From a virus, in IMG/VR virus record IMGVR_UViG_3300031673_000164, positions 1-41,042 of that record: a stretch of 41,042 nucleotides of DNA. The stretch is one strand, 5' to 3'. Within the stretch, counting starts at the first letter, position 1; each line of letters starts with the position of its first letter. Shown here in pieces: positions 22,428 through 29,867 of the stretch. The notes beneath the pieces are model-generated. The model was not told the origin of the DNA. It saw only the letters and a list, made by a program, of their open reading frames with translations, and ran no database searches. A program made the position numbers and the translations under genes.

Positions 22428-22623
22428 ACCGAGGTGGCCTACGGGGATGGTCATGCCAGTGGAGTTCATTCGCCGCATGAATGAGGAGATGGCTGCCTAT
22501 GACCGCGACCCGGAAGGATACGAGCGCCGCGAACGCGAGCACGAAGAACGTCGCCGTCAGGAAGAACAAGAGGAGCGCGATTTCTACAGGCAGCAATGTG
22601 AAGAGGGCCACGATGGCCGCTGA
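22420..22623 (+). CDS. Small charged coiled-coil protein
   Basis: The GTG at 22420 has a strong AAGGAGG site eight bases upstream and encodes 67 residues. After a short hydrophobic start (MVMPVEFIRRMNEEM) the chain is an Arg/Glu-rich single helix (ERREREHEERRRQEEQEERD). It overlaps both neighbours by about 8-11 bases. Function unknown. Confidence 0.5.
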   Translation: MGRPRWPTGMVMPVEFIRRMNEEMAAYDRDPEGYERREREHEERRRQEEQEERDFYRQQCEEGHDGR

Positions 22624-22864
22624 CAAGATGCAGCCGGTGGGGTTCTACCACGTAGACCACGGGTTTTCGGATTGGAAGGAACCTGGCGAAACAGAGTGGA
22701 TTCCTCTCTACACCGCCGACCAGATCCGCTCAGAGATCGAGGCGGTGAGGGCCAAGTACCCCATCGCACGCGACGGCGAACTGGCGGCAATCGTCCATCA
22801 CGCCCTTGACGCCCTGCGGGCCCGCATGGGGATAGACACCCCGACCGAGAAGATACGTGGCTGA
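22613..22864 (+). CDS. Small phage protein of the PV-x-Y...PLYT type
   Basis: ATG 22613 gives 83 residues. The first 35 (PVGFYHV...W-I-P-L-Y-T) follow the short strand pattern P-V-A-F/Y...W-x-P-L-Y-T common in phage hypothetical proteins, and a similar module is in the 527-residue protein. The rest is helical. It overlaps the replication gene by 8 bases. Confidence 0.5.
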   Translation: MAADKMQPVGFYHVDHGFSDWKEPGETEWIPLYTADQIRSEIEAVRAKYPIARDGELAAIVHHALDALRARMGIDTPTEKIRG

Positions 22865-23786
22865 CAAGCGCCCCGCGTTCCAGTTCTACCCAAAGGACTA
22901 CCTAGCTGACGAGCTCGTGGCGCTGATGACGCTAGAGCAGGAGGGGGCCTACGTCCACCTCCTGTCCTATTGCTGGCTTGAGGGATCGATCCCCGCCGAC
23001 TCGAGTCTACTTGCCCGCCTCTGTCGGGTGCCCGAAGCCGACATGGAACGCATCTGGGTGGGTGTGGAAAAGTGCTTCCGCAGGAGCGGTGAACGGTACA
23101 CCCACCCGAGGCTCGATCTGGAGCGTCAAAAGCAGGACGCTTACTGCAAGGCGAAATCGGACGCGGGGAAGGCCGGCGCAAAGGCCAAGCACGAGAAGGA
23201 CAATTCTGGCAGTGCCACAGTTTTGCCAGTGGCAGAATCTAGCTTTGCAGTTTGCTGTTTGCAGTCTTCTTCTGCTTCTGCTACTGAAACTACCCCCCCC
23301 GTAGCCCCCCAGCGGCCACCGAATGTGGAAAACTCCCGGCACGCCGAACTAGCCCCCTGGCTAGGCACCCACGCGGACTGCCTGACGAGTGTGGACTTGA
23401 TGGCGCAACGCTCGATCTGGGGCATCTGGGGTCCACACGGAACCGAGCAGGGCGCATGGAAGGGCATGGCGACCGACCGACAGCCACCAATCCTCGCCAC
23501 GGCGATCCTGTCTTGGACCGCCGCCAAGCCGGAGCGATTCTACCGGCCGTACTTCGCCTCCATCCTCGAGCGCGCCATAGACGACGCCATCGCATCCGAC
23601 CGGCAGGAGGACCAGCGCCGCACCGAGGGCACCACGGCCAACGAATCGAGGGAGCAGGCCCGTCGGCTCGAGGAAGCCGAGATAGCACGGCTCAACGCGG
23701 AGGCCCTGAAGACCGCGGCACCCGCCTACAGGGAGCCACCCACCAAGCACACCCGTATCTCTGGCCTGGAGAAGATCAGCGCATAG
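22857..23786 (+). CDS. DUF1376 replication protein
   Basis: The gene has 309 codons with a GTG start. Residues 1-90 match DUF1376: RPAFQFYPKDYLADELV (5-21), then LTLEQEGAYVHLLSYCWLEGSIP (a winged-helix-like domain), and R-L-C-R-V-P. A basic segment (KSDAGKAGAKAKHEKDN), a low-complexity Ser/Cys/Pro linker (about 118-157) and a helical C-terminal domain follow. DUF1376 proteins occur where phages encode their replication initiator or replisome organiser, often next to helicase loaders; none is seen here. The linker DNA is locally AT-rich with short repeats and could contain an origin. It is the last gene of the early operon. Confidence 0.7.
   Translation: MADKRPAFQFYPKDYLADELVALMTLEQEGAYVHLLSYCWLEGSIPADSSLLARLCRVPEADMERIWVGVEKCFRRSGERYTHPRLDLERQKQDAYCKAKSDAGKAGAKAKHEKDNSGSATVLPVAESSFAVCCLQSSSASATETTPPVAPQRPPNVENSRHAELAPWLGTHADCLTSVDLMAQRSIWGIWGPHGTEQGAWKGMATDRQPPILATAILSWTAAKPERFYRPYFASILERAIDDAIASDRQEDQRRTEGTTANESREQARRLEEAEIARLNAEALKTAAPAYREPPTKHTRISGLEKISA
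23205..23300 (+). other. Candidate replication origin inside the DUF1376 gene
   Basis: This stretch has lower GC than its surroundings. It contains interleaved inverted repeats (TGGCA...TGCCA and GCCAC...GTGGC at about 23206-23232), repeated TTTGCAG/TTTGCTG words (23243-23262), a pyrimidine-rich CTTCTTCTGCTTCTG tract and a run of eight C. Phage initiator genes of the lambda O type carry their origin in the linker of the initiator gene. That analogy is the only functional argument. Confidence 0.3.
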
Positions 23787-23800
23787 CGCGGCGGGTGGGG

Positions 23801-23829
23801 TTTGCAATTTGCCCGAAACGCTATATCTT
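23801..23829 (+). promoter_or_regulatory. Candidate promoter for sugar/modification operon
   Basis: TTTGCA (23801-23806), 17 bases, then TATCTT (23824-23829) lies in the 80-base gap before the gene at 23867. The octamer TATATCTT (23822-23829) recurs exactly in the third promoter at 36018-36025, in the same spacing to a -35 box. This supports both. Confidence 0.5.
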
Positions 23830-23866
23830 TGGGGCAGCGCACCCTTGACCTAGACACGGAGATGCG

Positions 23867-24145
23867 GTGCCCGACAGCCGGAAACGCACACCGAGTGGCC
23901 ACGATTTCAGGGGGTACCGCAGGCTGGCCCAATCCCTGTTGGCGGATTCGGTGAAGGTGTTGCGGGTGCCACGACCGGCTGGCAAGCAGGCGGGTGTGGC
24001 GTGGGACGCGCACCACGCGGGCGAGCTCCGCTTCTGGTGTGAGCCCCGGCGTTCCGTCGCCTGGTGCGAGACAGCGGGATTCGACCGCGATGTGGTTGTC
24101 TCATGGCTTACCCATTCGGGCATATTGCCACGGGACCCAGCGTGA
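23867..24145 (+). CDS. Small phage protein (FWCE...AWCETAGF type)
   Basis: The gene has 92 codons, a GTG start, and GGAG eight bases upstream. The sequence contains FRGYRRLAQSLLADSVKVLR, then LRFWCEPRRSVAWCETAGFD and VVVSWLTH. The A-x-x-W-C-E-x-A-G-x-D-x-x-x-V pattern occurs in small phage proteins encoded near terminase or replication genes. No function is known. It is the first gene of the second operon. Confidence 0.55.
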   Translation: MPDSRKRTPSGHDFRGYRRLAQSLLADSVKVLRVPRPAGKQAGVAWDAHHAGELRFWCEPRRSVAWCETAGFDRDVVVSWLTHSGILPRDPA

Positions 24146-25203
24146 AGCGGCTTCTGCACATCGGCGCGTGGGGCAGGAACTACGGCGACCGGGCCATCCA
24201 GTGGGCTGTGCGCGAGGCCACCGGAGCCGATTGGGGCATTACGTCGTCCGACTGCCAGAGCACGCAATGGACCACCCGTGAGCAGGCCGAATGGGCCAAC
24301 GCGAAACTGGACGCCGTACTAGTGGGTGGTGGTGGCCTGCTCTGGGACAAGCCGGAACTCAACAGCGTGAGCGGCTGGCAATGGCAGGTGACGCCCGCAT
24401 TCCTCGAGGCGCTGCGCATCCCGGTAGTCGTCTGGGGCATCGGCTGGACTGCGTTTCCCACCCTGAAAGACCTGACCGGCACGCACCCCATGTTTGCGCC
24501 CACCCTGTGCTGGCTGACGGAACACGCCGCCGCATTCACGGTGCGGAACCCGGAGACATGCGACCATCTGGGCGCGCTCGGCATTGCGACTGATCGTGTG
24601 CAGGTCGTGGCCGATCCTGCGTTGGGTGCGCCGTGGGAGCCATGGCGTGGCGGCTCGGACGTGCTGGCCCTGTGCTGGGCAAGCGATAAGGCGGACTGGC
24701 GCTGGGCGGGTGGCCGCTACGGTGAGGCGCTGGCGCTCTACCATGTCGCGTGGGCCGCCTCTGCGTTGGGCCTACGGGTTCGCATCGTGCCGCATATCGA
24801 GAAGCTGGACGAGCGAGCGCGGACGTTGCTCGGCTCATGGGGTGTGCTGCACGACAAGTTGGACGACACCCGGCCCGACCTGTACCCGCCCACATGCGAG
24901 TGCGTGCGGGAGTGGGCGAGTGCCGCATACGGGGACGTGCGCGTGGTCGTATCCATGCGCAAGCACGGAATGCTGATCCCCGCCAGCATGGGTGCGCCTG
25001 TCGTGGGACTCGGGCAACTCGCCGAGGTCGGCTATCTCGCCCGGCAGATCGGCGTGCCAATGCTCCACGAGGGCGATGAGCAGGACACGGTAACGCGGCT
25101 GATCCGTGAGGCGCAGCCCGTGGACACGGACAACGTGACGTGGGCGAGACAATGCAACGCCCTGCTGGCAGAAACGCTGGCGGGCCTAACAGGGGGGACC
25201 TGA
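24142..25203 (+). CDS. Polysaccharide pyruvyl transferase family protein
   Basis: The GTG at 24142 overlaps the previous TGA and gives 353 residues. Family marks are NYGDRAI (13-19), LVGGGGLLW (60-68), VVVWGIGWTAFP (about 100-111), a mid-protein RNPETCDHL, and the C-terminal SMRKHGMLIPASMGAPVVGL (about 270-289), equivalent to the R-x-H-x-x-I-x-A-x-x-x-G-x-P core. Enzymes of this GT-B-like family (CsaB, WcaK) add pyruvate ketals from phosphoenolpyruvate to surface glycans. In a phage it could modify a host or virion glycan. It is near NeuB and a methyltransferase, which suggests a glycan-modification block. The acceptor cannot be predicted. Confidence 0.78.
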   Translation: MKRLLHIGAWGRNYGDRAIQWAVREATGADWGITSSDCQSTQWTTREQAEWANAKLDAVLVGGGGLLWDKPELNSVSGWQWQVTPAFLEALRIPVVVWGIGWTAFPTLKDLTGTHPMFAPTLCWLTEHAAAFTVRNPETCDHLGALGIATDRVQVVADPALGAPWEPWRGGSDVLALCWASDKADWRWAGGRYGEALALYHVAWAASALGLRVRIVPHIEKLDERARTLLGSWGVLHDKLDDTRPDLYPPTCECVREWASAAYGDVRVVVSMRKHGMLIPASMGAPVVGLGQLAEVGYLARQIGVPMLHEGDEQDTVTRLIREAQPVDTDNVTWARQCNALLAETLAGLTGGT

Positions 25204-25511
25204 TGGCTGAAGGCAACGGGGACGGCGTGTTGATTCTCGGGCAGGAGCGGCCCGCGGTGACGGCGAAGGTCAGCATCCGCATCGGTGAGGTGTTGGCGGT
25301 GGAGGATCTGGTTGAGGACAACCCTGACTACACCGTCGCCAACATGGAGCCACGCAAGCGGGTGAGTGGGTGCATGGCCGCGCTGCGCGGCGCACCGAGG
25401 CCCGTGCGTATGAATCAGACGCGCGACGAGGTTCTGGCCAAGGTAGACCCGGACGGCACGCTGTTCGGTGAGTTCGACTGGCAGGATGTGGACGGACGGA
25501 AGGCGGGCTGA
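25203..25511 (+). CDS. Hypothetical phage protein
   Basis: ATG 25203 overlaps the pyruvyl transferase stop (TGATG) and gives 102 residues. It contains a beta-rich region (VLILGQERPAVTAKVSIRIG) and a FDWQDVDG end. No family recognised; position suggests co-expression with the glycan genes. Confidence 0.5.
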   Translation: MAEGNGDGVLILGQERPAVTAKVSIRIGEVLAVEDLVEDNPDYTVANMEPRKRVSGCMAALRGAPRPVRMNQTRDEVLAKVDPDGTLFGEFDWQDVDGRKAG

Positions 25512-25696
25512 TGAGCCGCACACGCAAGCGCAACGGCACGGAAGAACTCCGCACCCCATACGGCTGGAAGACGCGCAAGCAGGCGCCCATCCGGTGGGAC
25601 GCATACGACGCGGAGCAGGAGCGCGCGACCCGTGGGCGGAAGGACCGCGACCGCGCGGCGATGGTCCGTAGCCAGGACCAGACGGAGCAGCCATGA
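25511..25696 (+). CDS. Small basic hypothetical protein
   Basis: The gene has 61 codons, with an ATG overlapping the preceding TGA. It is rich in Arg, Lys and Asp with no hydrophobic core, so probably disordered or nucleic-acid binding. No family recognised. Confidence 0.5.
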   Translation: MSRTRKRNGTEELRTPYGWKTRKQAPIRWDAYDAEQERATRGRKDRDRAAMVRSQDQTEQP

Positions 25697-25782
25697 GCTG
25701 GCGCCGGGCGATTGCGGCCGTGCTCCTCGGCATGTTCTGCGGCTGGGTGCTCTACTCGCTGGGGGCGTGGATGCTGGCATGA
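25693..25782 (+). CDS. 29-residue membrane peptide
   Basis: This very short gene is coupled at both ends by ATGA (25693 and 25779). The peptide starts MSWRRAIAAVLLGMFCGWVL and is a single membrane-spanning helix with a basic N-terminus. Perfect spacing between two certain genes argues that it is real. Unknown function; it could anchor or regulate a partner enzyme. Confidence 0.55.
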   Translation: MSWRRAIAAVLLGMFCGWVLYSLGAWMLA

Positions 25783-26681
25783 GCACGTACATCTGCGCGG
25801 AAGTCGGGATCAATTGGGATGGCGAGTTCAGCAAGGCCGTCCGTCTGATCCATGCTGCCGCAGAGGCGGGTGTTGACGCGGTGAAGTTCCAGCTACGCAC
25901 GCCCGAGCTTGCCGTACCCGAAGCCGAATGGAACGAACTGCGCGACACACCATGGGGCGAGCGTATGTCCAAGTTGGCATACCGCAAGCGCATGGAGTTC
26001 AGCGCCGAGCAGTTGGCCGAACTCCAGCGTGAGGCCCGGATGGCGGGTGTGGCCATGGGCGTGAGCGTGTTCGACGTGCCGAGCCTGGAACGGGAGAACG
26101 CACTGGCCTGCCCATGGATCAAGATCCCCTCGGCCCGGGTCACCGACCTGGAGCTCGTGGTCGCTGCCGCCAATCAGGCCGCACGCCGCGGAGCCCAGGC
26201 GCTAGTCCTGAGCACGGGTGGCATAGCCGAGGAACAGACGCGCACGGCGGTGGTGGTGGCCTATGCCCGACTCACCGCGTCCACACCGCTACACCTCGAA
26301 TGCCCGGAGCTCTGGGTACTGCACTGTCACATGGCCTACCCGGCCCCGACCACGGAACTCAACCTGATGTGCGTGCCCAGGCTGGCTGCATGGATGCACG
26401 AGACGTTCGGGGACGAGGGCTGGCGGGTGGGCTACAGTGGACATGAATACGGACGCAGCCCCACCGAATGGGCCGTGGCACTTGGTGCCGAGGTCGTGGA
26501 GCGCCATATCACGCTGGACCGCAACGCGAAGGGCAGCGACCATGCGGCCAGCCTGGAGCCGTGGGCGTTCAAGCGACTGGTGGAGCATATCAGGGCGATG
26601 GACGGTGGCGCATTGGGCGACGGCGTGAAACGCATCTGGGACTCCGAACTGCCGGCGATTGCCCGGCTAAGGACAGCATGA
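25779..26681 (+). CDS. neuB: NeuB-type nonulosonic acid (sialic/legionaminic/pseudaminic) synthase
   Basis: ATG 25779 gives 300 residues. The TIM-barrel synthase motifs are complete: AEVGIN (7-12), AGVDAVKFQ (30-38), SVFDVPS (about 94-100), KIPSARVTDLEL, LSTGGIAEE, CHMAYPAP, then YSGHEYG (219-225), EVVERHITLDR (238-248), GSDHAASLEP (252-261) and ALGDG. The family condenses an N-acylated hexosamine (ManNAc or bacillosamine-type derivative) with phosphoenolpyruvate. The usual C-terminal antifreeze-like (SAF) domain is absent, which shortens it by about 45 residues. A matching CMP-transferase is at 34345. Which nonulosonic acid is made cannot be told from sequence alone. Confidence 0.85.
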   Translation: MSTYICAEVGINWDGEFSKAVRLIHAAAEAGVDAVKFQLRTPELAVPEAEWNELRDTPWGERMSKLAYRKRMEFSAEQLAELQREARMAGVAMGVSVFDVPSLERENALACPWIKIPSARVTDLELVVAAANQAARRGAQALVLSTGGIAEEQTRTAVVVAYARLTASTPLHLECPELWVLHCHMAYPAPTTELNLMCVPRLAAWMHETFGDEGWRVGYSGHEYGRSPTEWAVALGAEVVERHITLDRNAKGSDHAASLEPWAFKRLVEHIRAMDGGALGDGVKRIWDSELPAIARLRTA

Positions 26682-27163
26682 TGCGCGACGAAGAAATGGT
26701 TGCGGCCTATGAGGGCGGCATGACGTTCGCCGCCATCGGCGCGAAATATGGTATAACCCGGCAGCGGGTTGCTCAAATCGTTCGTCGCGCCGGTTGCGAC
26801 AAAGTTAGGAACATGAGGGTGCCCGTCCGCTGCGTTGGGTGCGGTAGGGGGTTCATGGTTACCCCGTTCGGGGCACGTCGACGGAAGTACTGTTCCCGAC
26901 CGTGTTCTAATGCCCACCGTGCGGGCCGCGCCAAGACATGGATTGGGCCAGAAACCTCTATCCACGCACTCCGCACCCTAGCGGAACAGCTTGGGCACAC
27001 GCCGAGCTGTTCGGAAATCACTGCGGCTCCAGAAGTGCCCTCTCATACGTTATACGTGCGCTACTTTGGTTCCATTCGCGCAGCACAGATCGCCGCGGGC
27101 CTAACACCCAACAGGGTAGGTACTTTGGGGCACCTCACCGTAAGGTCCGCCTCGTATGAGTAG
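26678..27163 (+). CDS. HTH and homing-endonuclease-associated repeat protein
   Basis: ATG 26678 overlaps the neuB stop and gives 161 residues. Three parts are visible: a helix-turn-helix (about 14-38, MTFAAIGAKYGITRQRVAQI); a Cys4 zinc site (CVGCGRGF and YCSRPCSNAHR, about 52-85); and a C-terminal unit (about 94-150) of the homing-endonuclease-associated repeat type (LRTLAEQLGHTPSCSEI, then YFGSIRAAQIAAGL). These domains accompany free-standing HNH homing endonucleases. A full HNH catalytic core is not evident, so it may be a DNA-binding remnant or regulator. It sits between two unrelated enzymes, as expected for a mobile gene. Local base use is less GC-rich. Confidence 0.6.
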   Translation: MMRDEEMVAAYEGGMTFAAIGAKYGITRQRVAQIVRRAGCDKVRNMRVPVRCVGCGRGFMVTPFGARRRKYCSRPCSNAHRAGRAKTWIGPETSIHALRTLAEQLGHTPSCSEITAAPEVPSHTLYVRYFGSIRAAQIAAGLTPNRVGTLGHLTVRSASYE

Positions 27164-27824
27164 CCGTTCCATCATCATCCCGATGCGCGAACGGAAGCCG
27201 GTCGCACCACGCCCTGCTGAGTACCACGACCCGAAGCACTCGAGCAGCAAGGAAAGCACCGCCCGCCATGCACGCCGCTACCGTGAGGCCGTCCGGCTGC
27301 TTCGTGCCGCGCACTTACCGGATGGGGCAATCCTCGACTGCGCATGTGGAACCGGGTACGGCACGGCGATGTTGGCCAAGGCGTTCAGGGACAGGGCAAT
27401 CGTGGGCGTAGACCGGAACCAGGAGGCCCTGGACGTGGCGAGGGGACGGTACCGGCTGGACAACGTGGCGTTCTACGGGTTGTCCATTTGCCAGGCAGGC
27501 GCATGGCTACAGGGATTCGAGCCGCTGGCTGCGGTAGTCTGCATTGAGACGCTGGAGCACCTAGCCGGGCATCAGCAGCCCGTATGGCTACAGCGGGCCT
27601 ACGACGCACTGGAGCCCGGTGGCGCGCTGGTAGTCATGTGCCCGGTACGCCACGGGAAGCACAAGCCGCTAAACCCCTGGCACCTGCATGAGCCTACCGT
27701 GGGCGAGTTGGGCGAGATGCTGCTGACGTTGGGCGGAGAACTGACGATGGGGCCACCGGACGGATACCTGAGCACAGCGGGAGCGAAGGCATGGCAAGCG
27801 ACGGCAACGGTACGACGGACCTGA
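27156..27824 (+). CDS. Class I SAM-dependent methyltransferase
   Basis: ATG 27156 overlaps the preceding stop and gives 222 residues. Motif I ILDCACGTGYGT (59-70), the acidic residue Asp86 ending beta-2 (IVGVDRN), a motif IV-like VVCIETLEHL, and ALEPGGALVVMCP (motif VI region) make a standard Rossmann methyltransferase of the type 11/UbiG-like group. The N-terminus (RPAEYHDPKHSSSKESTARH) resembles phage and glycan-cluster methyltransferases. The substrate could be a sugar or a small molecule. It overlaps the next gene by 34 bases. No DNA-methylase motif (DPPY, PC) is present. Confidence 0.75.
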   Translation: MSSRSIIIPMRERKPVAPRPAEYHDPKHSSSKESTARHARRYREAVRLLRAAHLPDGAILDCACGTGYGTAMLAKAFRDRAIVGVDRNQEALDVARGRYRLDNVAFYGLSICQAGAWLQGFEPLAAVVCIETLEHLAGHQQPVWLQRAYDALEPGGALVVMCPVRHGKHKPLNPWHLHEPTVGELGEMLLTLGGELTMGPPDGYLSTAGAKAWQATATVRRT

Positions 27825-28036
27825 CGGCGAGCAGCACGGGACACGTCGGCGTCTCGCTGACCTACCGCCTGACGCCCGATGGTATGCCGCTGCCCATCAG
27901 GGGGCTATCGGTCGGCGTGGATACCGTGCGCTCGCTCCTGGCCGGGCGGGTCAACCCCGACCTACCGCTGTTCCAGGTCCGCCTGAACGGGGCCACCGTT
28001 ATGCTCACCCTGCGCGACCTGAAGCTGGCACCATGA
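27791..28036 (+). CDS. Small hypothetical protein before terminase
   Basis: The gene has 81 codons. The protein is beta-rich (HVGVSLTYRLTPDG, LFQVRLNGATVMLTL). It overlaps the methyltransferase by 34 bases and the terminase small subunit by ATGA. No family recognised. Confidence 0.5.
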   Translation: MASDGNGTTDLTASSTGHVGVSLTYRLTPDGMPLPIRGLSVGVDTVRSLLAGRVNPDLPLFQVRLNGATVMLTLRDLKLAP

Positions 28037-28530
28037 GCGGAACCAACGGCAAGAAGCCGAGCAAGAACGGGAAGGCGGACAGCAAGCCCAAGAACGGCAG
28101 CAAGCCGGGCCCGAAGCCGTGGACGCCCACGGAGAAGCAAGTGAAGGAGATCGGGGTGCTTGCCGGGGTGCTCAACATGGAGCAGATGGCGGACTACTTC
28201 GGGATCAGCCACGACACGTTTGAGGCAGCCAAGAAACGGGACGAGCAGATTGCGCGTGCCTATAAAGAAGGCAGGGCGAGTGCGGTGCGGGATGTCGGGA
28301 ACTCACTACTGGCACAGGCCCGGAAGGGCAACATCGGTGCGATCTGCTTTTACCTGAAGACGCAGGCCGGATACCGCGAGACGCAGCGAGTAGAGCACAC
28401 GGGGGCGGATGGAGATGCCATCGAAATTGCAGAGGTTGCAGCCGAGGCCCGACGGGCTGTCGTGGGCCGTTTGGCTGGCATCGCTGCCCGAATCACAGAG
28501 AACCGCCTGGCTCAAAAGCCTCAGCGATGA
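28033..28530 (+). CDS. terS: Terminase small subunit (TerS)
   Basis: This 165-residue protein begins with a Lys/Gly/Ser-rich tail (1-33). A helix-turn-helix DNA-binding domain follows (about 36-75, TEKQVKEIGVLAGV, then MADYFGISHDTFEAAKKRD), and a helical oligomerisation region with LLAQARKGNIGAICFYLK (about 93-110). TerS binds the packaging site and stimulates the large subunit. Its stop is 122 bases inside the large subunit gene, an unusually long overlap. Identification is strong from position and domain pattern. Confidence 0.78.
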   Translation: MSGTNGKKPSKNGKADSKPKNGSKPGPKPWTPTEKQVKEIGVLAGVLNMEQMADYFGISHDTFEAAKKRDEQIARAYKEGRASAVRDVGNSLLAQARKGNIGAICFYLKTQAGYRETQRVEHTGADGDAIEIAEVAAEARRAVVGRLAGIAARITENRLAQKPQR

Positions 28531-29818
28531 AGACTGGATCGGGCTGGAATGGAATTGGGACTTCTGGGGCAGGCCCGACCAATTCCCACCCGAAGGCGTA
28601 TGGTTCATGTGGCTGCTACTGGCAGGGCGAGGCGCAGGCAAAACGAGGACGGGCGCCGAATGGATGCACACTGAGGCAATGGCCGGGGACGAGCGCAGGC
28701 ACATGGCGATCATAGGCAAGACACCCGGCGATGTGCGCGACGTCATGGTAGAGGGCCTGAGCGGCATTATGACCGTGGCCCCACCATGGGAGCGCCCCGA
28801 GTACGTGCCGAGCAAGCGCCGCCTGACCTGGCCCACGGGTGCAACGGCTACCGTGTTCTCCGGCGCCAACCCTGAGCAGACGCGCGGGTTCGGCGGGGAC
28901 AGGGCATGGTGCGATGAGTTGGCCGCCTGGCGCTACCCGCAAGAGACGTGGGACAACCTGATGTTCGGGATGCGCGAGGCCAAACTGGACGCGCCGAAGG
29001 TGTGCGTCACAACCACGCCCAAGCCCATGAAGCTGGTCAAGGACGTGCTGGCCCGGTGCAGTACCGATCCGGCGTGGCGCATGGTCACGTCGTCCAGCTA
29101 CGTCAACCGCTACAACCTGAGCCCGCTGTTCTACGATACGGTCATCGCCCCGCTCGAGGGCACCACGCTCGGCCAGCAGGAAATCTATGCCAAGATCCTG
29201 AGCGACGATCCCCGGGCGCTATGGCACCGGAAGACGATTGACGACAACCGCGTGCTCCAGGAGCCGCACCTGGCGCGCATCGTGGTCGGTGTGGACCCCG
29301 CCATTACGGCCACGTCGAAGTCCGACGAGACGGGCATCGTGGTGGCTGGCGTGGACGGCCCGGTATCGCTCAAGCAGCATGGCTATGTGCTCGAGGACGC
29401 GAGCGGGCGCTACTCCCCCCAGGAATGGGGCGAGACGGCCGTGCGCCTGTACCACCGATTCAAGGCGGACGCCGTGGTGGCCGAGGCGAACCAGGGCGGT
29501 GACATGGTAGCGCACACGATCCGCACCATTGACCCGACCGTGAACGTGCAGAAGGTCCACGCAAGTCAGGGCAAGCACAAGCGATTCGAGCCTGTGGCCG
29601 CCTTGGACGAGCAGGGCAGGGTCCACCACGTCGGGACGTTCGGTGACCTGGAAGACCAGATGTGTACGTGGATCGAAGGCGAGCGGATGCCCAGCCCCGA
29701 CCGAGCCGATGCCCGGGCCTGGGCGCTGTGGGAACTGATGCTGGCGCATGAGGCCGAGGCGCCCGTGGTGGGCCTAAGACTAGATGGGCTCGTGCAGGTA
29801 CCAGCATGGAGACTGTAG
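28409..29818 (+). CDS. terL: Terminase large subunit (TerL)
   Basis: This 469-residue protein has an ATPase domain with Walker A LAGRGAGKTRTG (71-82) and Walker B with catalytic Glu in RAWCDELAAW. A C-terminal RNase H-like nuclease follows with IVVGVDPAITA (first Asp), VVAEANQGGDM (Glu) and a late RADARAWALWEL (Asp). The order matches Terminase_6/GpA-like packaging motors. The N-terminal lead (SLPESQRTAWLKSLSDEDW, then FWGRPDQFPPEG) is typical and argues that the start is really near 28409, inside terS. It packages DNA into the prohead. Confidence 0.92.
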   Translation: MEMPSKLQRLQPRPDGLSWAVWLASLPESQRTAWLKSLSDEDWIGLEWNWDFWGRPDQFPPEGVWFMWLLLAGRGAGKTRTGAEWMHTEAMAGDERRHMAIIGKTPGDVRDVMVEGLSGIMTVAPPWERPEYVPSKRRLTWPTGATATVFSGANPEQTRGFGGDRAWCDELAAWRYPQETWDNLMFGMREAKLDAPKVCVTTTPKPMKLVKDVLARCSTDPAWRMVTSSSYVNRYNLSPLFYDTVIAPLEGTTLGQQEIYAKILSDDPRALWHRKTIDDNRVLQEPHLARIVVGVDPAITATSKSDETGIVVAGVDGPVSLKQHGYVLEDASGRYSPQEWGETAVRLYHRFKADAVVAEANQGGDMVAHTIRTIDPTVNVQKVHASQGKHKRFEPVAALDEQGRVHHVGTFGDLEDQMCTWIEGERMPSPDRADARAWALWELMLAHEAEAPVVGLRLDGLVQVPAWRL

Positions 29819-29867
29819 CGAACCGGGGACGTTGACCCAGACCGAGGACTAGGGGAGCTAGGGGCCG

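Noticed and set aside
29833-29860. Promoter in the gap between terminase and portal
   Set aside because: A TTGACC is present but no -10 element lies at suitable spacing.
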